From AC-32 sp035624425 (lineage in GTDB: Bacteria > Actinomycetota > Thermoleophilia > Gaiellales > Gaiellaceae): a DNA stretch of 64,000 bases. The DNA is taken from contig DASPRN010000087.1 of assembly GCA_035624425.1 (NCBI GenBank), forward strand, positions 12,194-76,193, read 5' to 3'. Under the pieces are notes generated by a model. The model saw nothing but the letters and a program-made list of their open reading frames with translations. It was not told where the DNA came from and searched no databases. Numbering within the stretch: position 1 is the stretch's first letter; each line of letters starts with the position of its first letter. The translations under genes and the position numbers were made by a program. This document shows positions 1-9,053 of this stretch, piece after piece.

Positions 1-325
1 GCGCGGTCATGTGCCCGAACAGGTTGAACTGCTGGAAGACCATCCCGATCTCGGAGCGGTCCCGGCAGACCTCCGCGTCGCGCTGCTCGTAGATCTTGTC
101 GCCCACCTGGTGGTAGCCCACGAGATCGCCGTCGACCGAGAGGCGGCCCGCGTCGATCTTCTCGAGGTGGTTGATGCAGCGCAGGAAGGTCGACTTCCCC
201 GACCCGGAAGGACCGATCATGCAGACGACCTCGCCGGCCTCCACCTCGAGCGAGACGCCCTTCAGGACCTCGAGCCGGCCGAAGCGCTTGCGCACGGCCT
301 CGGCCTTGACCATCGGCGGGCTCAT
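1..325 (-). CDS. Polar amino-acid ABC transporter ATP-binding protein (GlnQ/HisP type), 3' end outside window
   Basis: This is the N-terminal ~108 residues of the ATPase subunit that drives uptake of a polar amino acid. The reading frame contains Walker A GPSGSGKST, followed by an FLRCINHLEK segment typical of the GlnQ family, and ends near the Q-loop (FQQFNLFGH) where the window begins. The ATG lies in an ATGA overlap with the stop of the upstream permease, so the two are translationally coupled. Substrate cannot be told from the ATPase. The partial state is due only to the window edge. Confidence 0.9.
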   Translation of the reverse strand, partial: MSPPMVKAEAVRKRFGRLEVLKGVSLEVEAGEVVCMIGPSGSGKSTFLRCINHLEKIDAGRLSVDGDLVGYHQVGDKIYEQRDAEVCRDRSEIGMVFQQFNLFGHMTA

Positions 326-1281
326 CGTCGCTCTCCGGATGCTTCGGCAATCTCTTGGGTCGCTGGTCGGCGCGTGAAGAGATTCCGGCGGAGACGCTGT
401 AGGGGGGTATCGGGAAGCTCGCGCGAGGCTCCGCGTGCGTAGTGCCGCTCAACGTAGTACTGGCCAATCGTCGCGATCGTCGTGAGAACCAGGTACCAGA
501 TGCAGGCCACGAGCAGAAGCTGGATCACGCGGTAGTTCACGAAGTAGATGAGCTGCGCGGCGTAGAGGAGCTCCGGGGGCGACAGCGCGATCACGCTGAC
601 GAGCGAGGTCGTCTTCAGCATCGAGATCGTCTCGTTCCCGGTCGGGGGGATGATCACGCGCATCGCCTGCGGGAGGACGATCCGGCGCATGGTCAGCAGG
701 CGGGTCATGCCGAGGCTCTGCGCCGCCTGCGTCTGGCCCTCCGGAACCGAGACGATCCCGGCACGCACGATCTCCGCCATGTAGGCGCCCTCGTTCAGCC
801 CCAGCGCCAGCATCCCGGCCACGAACGGCGTGATCACCGATGCGGCGCTGAAATGCGCGAAGGTCGGGCCGAACGGGATCCCCAGCGAGAAGCGGGGATA
901 GAGCGCGGCGATGTTGTACCAGAGCAGGATCTGGACGAGCACCGGCGTGCCCCGGAAGAGCCAGATGTAGACCCAGCTCACGCTGGCGACGATGGGATTC
1001 GGGGAGAGGCGCATCACCGCCAGCAGCACGCCGAGCGCGATCCCGATCGCCATCGCGCTGAGGGTCAGCTCGATCGTGACGACGACACCGCGGAGGATGC
1101 GGTCGTCGAAGAGGAAGTGGCGAATGACTCCCCACTGGAAGCGGGAGTTCGACGCCATCGAGTTGCCGAGCGCGATGCCGAGGAACGCCAGGATCCCGAT
1201 CGCCACCCACCGCCCGGGGTGGCGGACCGGGATCGGCTTGATTTCCTCGGAGGCGGCAGGCTCCGCGGTGTCGGTCGCCAT
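322..1281 (-). CDS. Polar amino-acid ABC transporter permease (HisM/GlnP type)
   Basis: This 319-residue inner-membrane permease starts with a short polar tail (about 25 residues), then hydrophobic helices. The region FDDRILRGVVVTIELTLSAM is the usual start of the His/Glu/Gln permease core. The EAA loop that contacts the ATPase is seen around EGQTQAAQSLGMTRLLTMRR, with the consensus EAAxxLG reduced to QAAQSLG. It sits between the binding protein and the ATPase gene and overlaps the latter by 4 nt. The order binding protein-permease-ATPase indicates one three-gene operon. Confidence 0.92.
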   Translation of the reverse strand: MATDTAEPAASEEIKPIPVRHPGRWVAIGILAFLGIALGNSMASNSRFQWGVIRHFLFDDRILRGVVVTIELTLSAMAIGIALGVLLAVMRLSPNPIVASVSWVYIWLFRGTPVLVQILLWYNIAALYPRFSLGIPFGPTFAHFSAASVITPFVAGMLALGLNEGAYMAEIVRAGIVSVPEGQTQAAQSLGMTRLLTMRRIVLPQAMRVIIPPTGNETISMLKTTSLVSVIALSPPELLYAAQLIYFVNYRVIQLLLVACIWYLVLTTIATIGQYYVERHYARGASRELPDTPLQRLRRNLFTRRPATQEIAEASGERR

Positions 1282-1306
1282 CCCGAGCCTCGGCGCGCGC
1301 CTCCGC

Positions 1307-2227
1307 CTAGCTGATCGCGCCGTTGATCGTCGGGTTGGTGATCGCGCCCGCCTGGACCCCGTACTTCTGCAGGATCTTCGTGTATGTGCCGTTGGCCATC
1401 AGCTGCTTCAGGGCGTCGAGAATCGGCTTGGCCATCCCGTTGCCCTTCGGGATCGCGATCCCGTACGGGGCGTTGTTGTACGACTTGCCGGTGACCTTGA
1501 ACTGCCCGTTCGACTGCTTCGCGATGTACGCCGCGACGGGCGAATCGGCCATGCCCACCTGCTGCCGTCCGCTCGAGATCGCCAGGTTTGCGGAACTCTG
1601 GTCAGGGTAGGTGGCGACCTTCACGCCGGGCTTCCCGGCGCTCTTGCATTTCGCGCTCTGGGCCTTCGCGTCGTCGGCCTGGGTGGTCCCGCTCTCGACC
1701 CCGGCCGAGTGGCCGCAGAGATCGGCGAGCGAGTTGATCGTAGGTCCACCGGAGGTCTTCACGTAGAAGGACGTGCCCGCCGTAAAGTACGTGACGAAGT
1801 CGATGACCTTCTGGCGCTCCTTGGTATCAGTGAAGGAGGACAGGCTGAGACCGTACTTGCCGGCCTGAATGCCAGGGATGATCGTTGCGAAGGTGGCGTT
1901 GACGAGCTTGACCTTCAGCCCGAGCACGTTGCCCAGCGCCTGAGCGAGCTCGGGATCCCAGCCGGTGACCGTCTTGCCGTTGGACGCGACGAATTCATTC
2001 GGCGGATAGGTCGCGTCCGTCGCGACCGTCAGCATCCCCTTGGACTTGATCGCGGCGGGGACCTCTGCGGCGATCTTGCTGTTCGCTCCGGTGGTCGACG
2101 TAGCCGTGGTCGTGGCGGTCGAAGTCCCACCCGGGCTCGCCTTCTTGCTGCCGCAACCAGCCGCGACGAGCACCGTGAGCGCGAGCAGGAGGAGCCCTGC
2201 TGCAAAAAGCTTCTTTGGCGGTCGCAT
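1307..2227 (-). CDS. Polar amino-acid ABC transporter substrate-binding lipoprotein
   Basis: This is the extracellular solute receptor for the downstream permease and ATPase. I chose the ATG that begins MRPPKKLF because it is preceded by GGAAGGAAG and gives a clean lipoprotein signal peptide ending LTVLVAAGC; the upstream extension has no such signal. A low-complexity Thr/Ser linker follows the lipidated Cys, then a type II periplasmic-binding domain (ATDATYPPNEF, GWDPELAQALG). About 306 residues. The family binds polar or basic amino acids; specificity is not readable here. An 81-nt gap to the upstream livF suggests its own promoter. Confidence 0.9.
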   Translation of the reverse strand: MRPPKKLFAAGLLLLALTVLVAAGCGSKKASPGGTSTATTTATSTTGANSKIAAEVPAAIKSKGMLTVATDATYPPNEFVASNGKTVTGWDPELAQALGNVLGLKVKLVNATFATIIPGIQAGKYGLSLSSFTDTKERQKVIDFVTYFTAGTSFYVKTSGGPTINSLADLCGHSAGVESGTTQADDAKAQSAKCKSAGKPGVKVATYPDQSSANLAISSGRQQVGMADSPVAAYIAKQSNGQFKVTGKSYNNAPYGIAIPKGNGMAKPILDALKQLMANGTYTKILQKYGVQAGAITNPTINGAIS

Positions 2228-2308
2228 CACACTTCCTTCCCTCTGCTGGAGGCCGGGCCGCCAACTATCCCGGCCGGTCAAGCACAAATCGTACTCCGCC
2301 GCGCTCCG

Positions 2309-3019
2309 CTAGTCCTCGCCGAGATAGGTCTTGCGGACCTGCTCGTTCTCGCGGAGCGACTTGGCGTCGTCGGCGAGCGCGACGCGGCCGGTCTCGAGCA
2401 CGTAGCCGCGCTTGGCGACCTCGAGCGCCATCAGCGCGTTCTGCTCGACGAGCAGGATCGGGGTGCCCTCGTTGTTGATCTCGACCAGCGTCTCGAAGAT
2501 CCGCTCGACCAGAACGGGGGCGAGCCCCATCGAGGGCTCGTCCAGCAGTAGCAGCTTTGGCCGCGCCATCATCGCGCGCCCGATCGCGCACATCTGCTGC
2601 TCACCGCCGGACATCGTCCCCGCCTTCTGCGTCTTGCGCTCGGCAAGGCGCGGGAAGAGCGTGAAGACGTGATCCATGTCCTCCTTGATCCCCTGCCTGT
2701 CGGTTCGCTGGAAGGCTCCCATCTCGAGGTTCTCCATCACGCTCATCCGGGGGAAGAGCTTGCGGCCCTCAGGGGCCTGCGCGATCCCGTTCTTGACGAT
2801 GTTGTGCGGAGCCTCCTGCGTGATGTTCTCGCCCTGGAAGGTGATCGTCCCCTTGCGAGGGTGGTTGAGCCCGTTGATCGAGCGCAAGGTCGTCGACTTG
2901 CCGGCGCCGTTCGCGCCGATCAGCGTCACGATCTCGCCCTCGTCGACCTCCAGCGAGACGCCCTTGAGGGCGTGGATCGACCCGTAGTAGGTGTGGACGT
3001 CCTCGAGCTTGAGGATCAC
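2309..3019 (-). CDS. livF: Branched-chain amino-acid ABC transporter ATP-binding protein LivF
   Basis: This 236-residue ATPase pairs with LivG to power LivHM. Visible motifs are Walker A GANGAGKST (residues ~36-44), the signature MSGGEQQ and Walker B LLLLDEPSMGLAP, which is characteristic of LivF. The C-terminus (YVLETGRVALADDAKSL) is also typical. Its start overlaps the end of livG in ATGA, and it is the last gene of the first liv operon. A second, less similar livF copy lies near 45 kb. Confidence 0.93.
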   Translation of the reverse strand: MILKLEDVHTYYGSIHALKGVSLEVDEGEIVTLIGANGAGKSTTLRSINGLNHPRKGTITFQGENITQEAPHNIVKNGIAQAPEGRKLFPRMSVMENLEMGAFQRTDRQGIKEDMDHVFTLFPRLAERKTQKAGTMSGGEQQMCAIGRAMMARPKLLLLDEPSMGLAPVLVERIFETLVEINNEGTPILLVEQNALMALEVAKRGYVLETGRVALADDAKSLRENEQVRKTYLGED

Positions 3020-3792
3020 TGGGCCACCGCCGCCGATCCCAGGTACGCCTCGATGACGCGCGGGTCGCGCTGGACCTCCTTCGGCCCGCCCTCGGCGATC
3101 TTCTCGCCGTAGTCGAGCACGGTAACCCGATCGGAGATGCCCATCACGACGCGCATGTCGTGCTCGATCATCAGCACCGCGACCTTCTGCTCGACGCGGA
3201 GCTTCGCGACGAAGCTGGTGAAGTCGGCCGACTCCTGCGGGTTCATGCCGGCAGTCGGCTCGTCGAGCAGCAAGAGCTTCGGCTCGGTCGCGAGCGCGCG
3301 GGCCACCTCGAGCCGGCGCTGGTCGCCGTACGGAAGGCTGTTCGCAGTCGCGTCATCCCGCCTCTGGAGCCCGACGAACTTGAGCAGCTCCCTGGCGCGC
3401 TCGGTCGCCTCACGCTCCTCGCGCTTGATGCCGGGGGTGTGCAGAACGCTGCGGACGATGCCGCCCTTCAGCCGCGAGTGCATGCCGACGAGCACGTTCT
3501 CGAGCGAGGTCATGTTCTGGAAGAGGCGGATGTTCTGGAACGTCCGGCCGATCCCGCGCGCGGTGATCGCGTGCGGCGGCTTGCCCGTGATGTCCTCGCC
3601 GGCGAACACGATCCGGCCGGCCGTCGGCTTGTAGACGCCGGTCAGCATGTTGAAGAACGTTGTCTTGCCGGCGCCGTTGGGCCCGATCAGGCTGACGATC
3701 GCCCCCTCCGGGATCGTGAAGTCGACGTCGTTGACCGCGACGAGGCCGCCGAACTCCTTCCGGACCATCTGGGCTGTCAGCAGGTCGGCCAT
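3016..3792 (-). CDS. livG: Branched-chain amino-acid ABC transporter ATP-binding protein LivG
   Basis: The 258-residue partner ATPase has Walker A GPNGAGKTT and Walker B LLLLDEPTAGMNP. The canonical LSGGQ is replaced by PYGDQRR, as is normal in LivG. The insertion around NMTSLENVLVGMHSRLKGG and the C-terminal GEKIAEGGPKEVQRDPRVIEAYLG match the LivG family, including the tail absent from LivF. It overlaps livM by 1 nt and livF by 4 nt, which supports co-translation within the operon. Confidence 0.93.
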   Translation of the reverse strand: MADLLTAQMVRKEFGGLVAVNDVDFTIPEGAIVSLIGPNGAGKTTFFNMLTGVYKPTAGRIVFAGEDITGKPPHAITARGIGRTFQNIRLFQNMTSLENVLVGMHSRLKGGIVRSVLHTPGIKREEREATERARELLKFVGLQRRDDATANSLPYGDQRRLEVARALATEPKLLLLDEPTAGMNPQESADFTSFVAKLRVEQKVAVLMIEHDMRVVMGISDRVTVLDYGEKIAEGGPKEVQRDPRVIEAYLGSAAVAQ

Positions 3793-5150
3793 CAGTTCCC
3801 CTCGTGCTGGACGTCGTACAGGTACTCCTCGGCGAACTCTCCCCCCTCGTGGAACTCGGCCGCGCGTCTCGTGCTCGGGATCAGCCCCTCGGGCCGGAAG
3901 AGCATCGTGACCAGCAGGATCACCCCGAAGATCCCGAACTCGTACTTGGGCACGGTGTCACCACTGAGAATGTGGAGATGTGTATGCATCCAGGCTCCGC
4001 TGTCCGCCAGACCCTCCTGGTCCAGGTAGGCGAGGAAGGCCCCGCCGAAGATCACCCCCCAGATGTTGCCCATGCCGCCGAGGATGACCATGCAGAGGAT
4101 GAAGACGGAGATGTTGAAGAAGAAGTCACCGGGGAACGTCGCGCTCTTGAAGCTGGCGTAGTAGGCGCCGGCGATCCCACCGAAGAAGGCGCCCGACGCA
4201 TAGGCCCACGTCTTCGTCCGCATCAGCGGAACTCCCATCGCGGCGGCGGCGGTCTCGTCCTCGCGGATTGCGATCCAGGCGCGGCCGAGCCGCGAGTCGC
4301 GCAGGCGCACCGAGCAGAAGATCGTGAACAGGAGCAGGAGCAAGCCGGTCCAGTAGAAGAGGCGCTCGGAGGTCCAGAAGGTCCCCGAGCCGGTCAGGTA
4401 GTTGACGCCGAAGAAGCCTGGCGAGTCGATGGGCGTGATCCCGTTCGGGCCATTCGTCAGGTTGAAGCCGGTGCCGAAGAAGTTGTCGCTGTTGCGCGCG
4501 ATCTGCGGCAGGATCTCGCCGAAGCCGAGCGTCACGATCGCGAGGTAGTCGCCGCGCAGGCGCAGCGTCGGCAGGCCGATGATCACGCCGACCCCCGCGG
4601 TCAAGAAGCCGGCCGCGATCAGCAGCAGCCAGATCGAGATGTGGAAGCCGGGGAGGTTGTGGGCGACGCCGACCGCGCCGAAGTGGACGTTGGCGTGCGG
4701 GAACTGCACCGAGGCGAACCAGGCCGCCACGTAGGCGCCGATCGCGTAGAAGGCGACGTAGCCGAGATCCAGGAGCCCCGCGTAGCCGACGACGATGTTG
4801 AGGCCGACGGCCATCATGATGAAGACGAGCATCACGACGCCGGTCGACACGCTTGGGAACTCACCGAAGATCGGGACGGTGAACAGCTTGTCCCAGAAGA
4901 AGGGGTACGTGAACGCGATGACGATCGCGATCGTCGCCCGGGCATACCGGCCCACGACGGGCACGTCCTCCCACGGCGGGACGTAGATGATCGCCAGGAC
5001 CGCGAGGAAGTAGAAGGTCGAGATGTCGAGGCTGCCGAAGCCGTGTTCGGCGGCTACCGCGATCAGGAGCAGCACGGCCCCGATCCCCATTCGCAGCCCG
5101 CGGCTCTGCAGGCCGGCGGCGTCGATGTCGGACCGCGCCACCCTAGCCAC
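3792..5150 (-). CDS. livM: Branched-chain amino-acid ABC transporter permease LivM
   Basis: This 452-residue permease is longer than the usual ~330 residues. The first ~100 residues carry about three extra hydrophobic segments before the LivM core starts near VMLVFIMMAVGLNIVVGYAGLL. Core signatures are GYAGLLDLGYVAFYAIGAY and the cytoplasmic loop RDSRLGRAWIAIREDETAAAAMG. It overlaps the end of livH by 8 nt. The N-terminal extension resembles that in E. coli-type LivM, so it is likely genuine rather than a start-site error. Confidence 0.92.
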   Translation of the reverse strand: MARVARSDIDAAGLQSRGLRMGIGAVLLLIAVAAEHGFGSLDISTFYFLAVLAIIYVPPWEDVPVVGRYARATIAIVIAFTYPFFWDKLFTVPIFGEFPSVSTGVVMLVFIMMAVGLNIVVGYAGLLDLGYVAFYAIGAYVAAWFASVQFPHANVHFGAVGVAHNLPGFHISIWLLLIAAGFLTAGVGVIIGLPTLRLRGDYLAIVTLGFGEILPQIARNSDNFFGTGFNLTNGPNGITPIDSPGFFGVNYLTGSGTFWTSERLFYWTGLLLLLFTIFCSVRLRDSRLGRAWIAIREDETAAAAMGVPLMRTKTWAYASGAFFGGIAGAYYASFKSATFPGDFFFNISVFILCMVILGGMGNIWGVIFGGAFLAYLDQEGLADSGAWMHTHLHILSGDTVPKYEFGIFGVILLVTMLFRPEGLIPSTRRAAEFHEGGEFAEEYLYDVQHEGN

Positions 5151-6204
5151 CTTCCGGTGTCCTCTCGCCGAGGAGCCCCTCGGGGCGGAAGACCAGGATC
5201 AGGATCAGGAGCCCGAAGACGATCGACTGGGTCCAGTCACTTCCGGGGGCGTGCCAGGTAAGACCCTCGTTGAACGCCTGGATCAGCCCGATCAGGACCG
5301 CTCCGAGGACGGCTCCCGGCAGGTTGCCGATCCCGCCGAAGACAGCCGCGGTGAAAGCGATCAGGCCGAGCTGGAAGCCCTGATCGAAGCGGACCGACCC
5401 GGCGTAGAGCGCATAGAGCAGGCCCGCGACGCCGGCGAGCGCACCGGCGATCAGGAACGTGAACGAGATCGTGCGATTGACGTTGATCCCCATCATCGCG
5501 GCGGCGTCCTTGTCCTGGGCAACCGCGCGCATCGCCTTCCCCTGGCGCGTGCGCTGTACGAGCCAGACGAGCAGCAGGAGGACCGGAGTCGTGACGATCA
5601 GGACGATCAGCTTTTCCCAGGTGTACTCGACGCCATGGGTCGAGAAGACGGTCCCGGTCGGCAGCACGGACGCCGTCTGCACGTAGTTGGGCCCCTTCCA
5701 GGCGAGCCCGACGTTCTGGAGGATGAAGGAGGCGCCGATCGCCGTGATCAGCGGCGCCAGGCGAGGCGCGTGGCGCAGCCGCCGGTAGGCGATCAGCTCG
5801 ACAGTGACGTTCAGCCCTCCGCAGAAGGCCATGCAGATGAGCAAGGCCACGATCACGAGCGGCCAGAGCACGTACCAGGCCTGGCCCTGGTGGAGGTTGA
5901 AGAGGCTCGTGCCGACGACCGTCACCGCCATCATCGAGCCGAGCATGAAGACGTCGCCGTGCGCGAAGTTGATCAGCTCCAGGATGCCGTAGACAAGGGT
6001 GTAGCCCAGCGCGATCAGCGCGTAGAGGGCGCCGACTGTGAAGCCGATCAGGAAGATCTGGATGAAGTCGGACGGCGTCTTGTAGAAGTTGACGCCGAGC
6101 CAGGCCACGAGGAGCAGGACGAGCGACAGCCCGACGATGCCGGTGACGCTCGGCCGGTAGCCCGTGCGTGCCGCCAACGGTTGTTGACTCGCCTCTGAGA
6201 CCAC
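5143..6204 (-). CDS. livH: Branched-chain amino-acid ABC transporter permease LivH
   Basis: This 353-residue integral membrane permease has the LivH signatures GALYALIALGYTLVYGILELINFAHGD and the ATPase-contact loop RQGKAMRAVAQDKDAAAMMG. The start is GTG, preceded by AGGAG at good spacing. It follows a strong hairpin that separates it from livK and overlaps livM by 8 nt. It is the membrane partner of LivM in a heterodimeric pore. Confidence 0.93.
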   Translation of the reverse strand: MVSEASQQPLAARTGYRPSVTGIVGLSLVLLLVAWLGVNFYKTPSDFIQIFLIGFTVGALYALIALGYTLVYGILELINFAHGDVFMLGSMMAVTVVGTSLFNLHQGQAWYVLWPLVIVALLICMAFCGGLNVTVELIAYRRLRHAPRLAPLITAIGASFILQNVGLAWKGPNYVQTASVLPTGTVFSTHGVEYTWEKLIVLIVTTPVLLLLVWLVQRTRQGKAMRAVAQDKDAAAMMGINVNRTISFTFLIAGALAGVAGLLYALYAGSVRFDQGFQLGLIAFTAAVFGGIGNLPGAVLGAVLIGLIQAFNEGLTWHAPGSDWTQSIVFGLLILILVFRPEGLLGERTPEGG

Positions 6205-6219
6205 GCGCCTCTCCTGAAG

Positions 6220-6257
6220 CGGCTTGGGGGAGAGCCCGTGGGCCCTCCCCCAAGCCG
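6220..6257 (-). terminator. Long GC-rich hairpin between livK and livH
   Basis: A 13-bp perfect stem (6220-6232 with 6245-6257, CGGCTTGGGGGAG and its complement) is extended by a 4-bp inner stem (GCCC/GGGC). It lies between the binding-protein gene and the permease genes. There is no U-run, so it is more likely a partial attenuator or mRNA-stabilising structure that lets livK be expressed above livHMGF than a full terminator. The role is inference. Confidence 0.7.
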
Positions 6258-6273
6258 TGCTTGCCGATTCCCG

Positions 6274-7602
6274 CTAGGCCGCAGCCACCAGATTCGCGGG
6301 CGGAACCACGACCTTGAAGGTCTTGCCCGTGCCGCTCTTGCCCGAGCCGACCTGCTGGTAGACGGTGACCGGGTTCTTGGTCGTGTCACCGTTGGAGTTG
6401 ATCGTGAAGGATCCGAGAATGCCGTCGGTCACCTTCGTGTGGAGGAGGTGGTTGGTGACGCTTGGGCGCGTGCCGTCCGACGCCGCGATCGCAGCGAGCA
6501 GCACGGCGATCGACTGGGCAGCGTACGTCGAGTACGGGTTCACCGCCGTGCCGATCTGGGCTCCGAAGTTCTGGACGAAGTCCTTGCCGGCGCCGGTAAG
6601 ATTCTCCGGCGGCTGGCCGGCGACGGTGATGTACATGCCGACGCCCGACGCCCCGTTTGCCGTGAAGTCGCTGAAGCCGTCCGGAGCCATCAGCTTCACG
6701 CCGGGGAGCCCCGCCTTCAGGTCCGAGATCAGCTTCGCGCCGTTCTCGCAGATGAGGCCGCCGAGGAAGACCCAGTCCGCGCCGGACTGCTTGATCCTCG
6801 TGGCGAGCGCCTCGTAGCTCGACGCCTTGGGATCCCAGGCGGTGAAGCCGACGACCTTCAGCCCGAGCTTGGCTGCCGAGTTCTTCGTGTCCGTCGCGAC
6901 GCCGAGGCCGTAGGCCTCCTTGTCGTTGAGGATGAAGACCTTCTTGGCGCCCTGCTTTTGCATGAACAACGCGTCGGCGGCTCCCTGGAAGTCGTCTGCG
7001 GCCACCATCCGGATGTAGTTGCGCTTCCCCGTCGGGTAGTACTTCTCAGGCTCGCCCGGCACGGTTCCCGGACCGCTGTGCGTGAGGCCGACGTAGGTGT
7101 TCGCGGGGCTGACCATGCCCACCGGGCCGCCCGCCACCCGGTTCAGGATCGGGATGATGATCTCGGCACAGCCGGAGTTGAAGGTCCCGATTACGCCGAT
7201 CACGCTCTTGTTCTGCGCGTAGGCATTGCCGTTCGCCGAGCACTTGCCGGAAACCCACTTGCCGGCCTGCGCGGTCGAGTCGTCACAGGACTGGTAGCCG
7301 ACGGTGTACTTGCCGGCCTTGAAGTCCGCCTTCTTGAGCATGTACTTGATCGCGTCCGTCATCTGGATCGTCTGCGTCCGGCCGGAGCCCTGCAGCGGGA
7401 GATCGGACGGGATGATGTAGGTCGGCTTGCCGGAGCCCTGGTAGTAGATCGGCCCGCAGGACGAGGCGGGCAGTGCCGTCGCGCCGCCGCCGCCGCTACT
7501 TGAGGTGCTGCTGCTGCTGCTCTTCTTGCTCCCGCAGGCAGATGCCATCAGAGCGAATACCAGGGTCAAGACGACCCCTCCAAGAATGATGCCTCGCCTC
7601 AC
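6274..7602 (-). CDS. livK: Branched-chain amino-acid ABC transporter substrate-binding lipoprotein LivK
   Basis: About 442 residues. The GTG start at MRRGIILGG is favoured over the longer frame because GAGGAGG lies just upstream and the protein then begins with a proper lipoprotein signal ending ALMASAC. A Ser-rich linker follows, then a type I periplasmic-binding fold (Peripla_BP_6): ADDFQGAADALFMQKQGAKK and a C-terminal SYEALATRIKQSGADWV region. It is the first gene of the operon and is separated from livH by the hairpin at 6220-6257. Substrate is probably Leu/Ile/Val or a related compound, but this family also binds amides, urea and aromatic acids. Confidence 0.9.
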   Translation of the reverse strand: MRRGIILGGVVLTLVFALMASACGSKKSSSSSTSSSGGGGATALPASSCGPIYYQGSGKPTYIIPSDLPLQGSGRTQTIQMTDAIKYMLKKADFKAGKYTVGYQSCDDSTAQAGKWVSGKCSANGNAYAQNKSVIGVIGTFNSGCAEIIIPILNRVAGGPVGMVSPANTYVGLTHSGPGTVPGEPEKYYPTGKRNYIRMVAADDFQGAADALFMQKQGAKKVFILNDKEAYGLGVATDTKNSAAKLGLKVVGFTAWDPKASSYEALATRIKQSGADWVFLGGLICENGAKLISDLKAGLPGVKLMAPDGFSDFTANGASGVGMYITVAGQPPENLTGAGKDFVQNFGAQIGTAVNPYSTYAAQSIAVLLAAIAASDGTRPSVTNHLLHTKVTDGILGSFTINSNGDTTKNPVTVYQQVGSGKSGTGKTFKVVVPPANLVAAA

Positions 7603-7665
7603 GCCTCCTCCTTCGTCAGCCGGATCCGTCACATCGAGCGCAGGCACCACTGCCCGCTGAAGGCG

Positions 7666-7695
7666 AGTATGGAGCGATTGGCGGCCCTATTGCAA
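7666..7695 (-). promoter_or_regulatory. Possible sigma-70-type promoter of the livK operon
   Basis: On the minus strand TTGCAA (7690-7695) is followed after 18 nt by CATACT (7666-7671), about 64 nt upstream of the livK GTG. Spacing and sequence fit a weak -35/-10 pair. There is no experimental support, and such pairs arise by chance. Confidence 0.35.
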
Positions 7696-7838
7696 GCGAG
7701 TACCGCGGATAACGGAGCACGGGTGAACCGATGGTTCCCCTGTGAGCCCTCTCCTACTTGCCCGAGGAGCCGTGGCAAGGCTCGGCAAGAACGCGGTCCT
7801 GCCGAGCCGGCGACCGGCCGCGATACCCTAGGCCTCAG

Positions 7839-7927
<89 letters not shown>

Positions 7928-8011
7928 GGCGTGGCTATGCGCCCGTTCAGACGCGGTTCGGTGATGACGGCGATGCCCGTGCTCGCAGCGCCTGGCCCGT
8001 AGGATGCGACC

Positions 8012-9037
<1,026 letters not shown>

Positions 9038-9053
9038 GTTCGGCGCCTCAGGG

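Noticed and set aside
3804..5261. Long plus-strand frame opposite livM
   Set aside because: Antisense shadow with low-complexity charged sequence.
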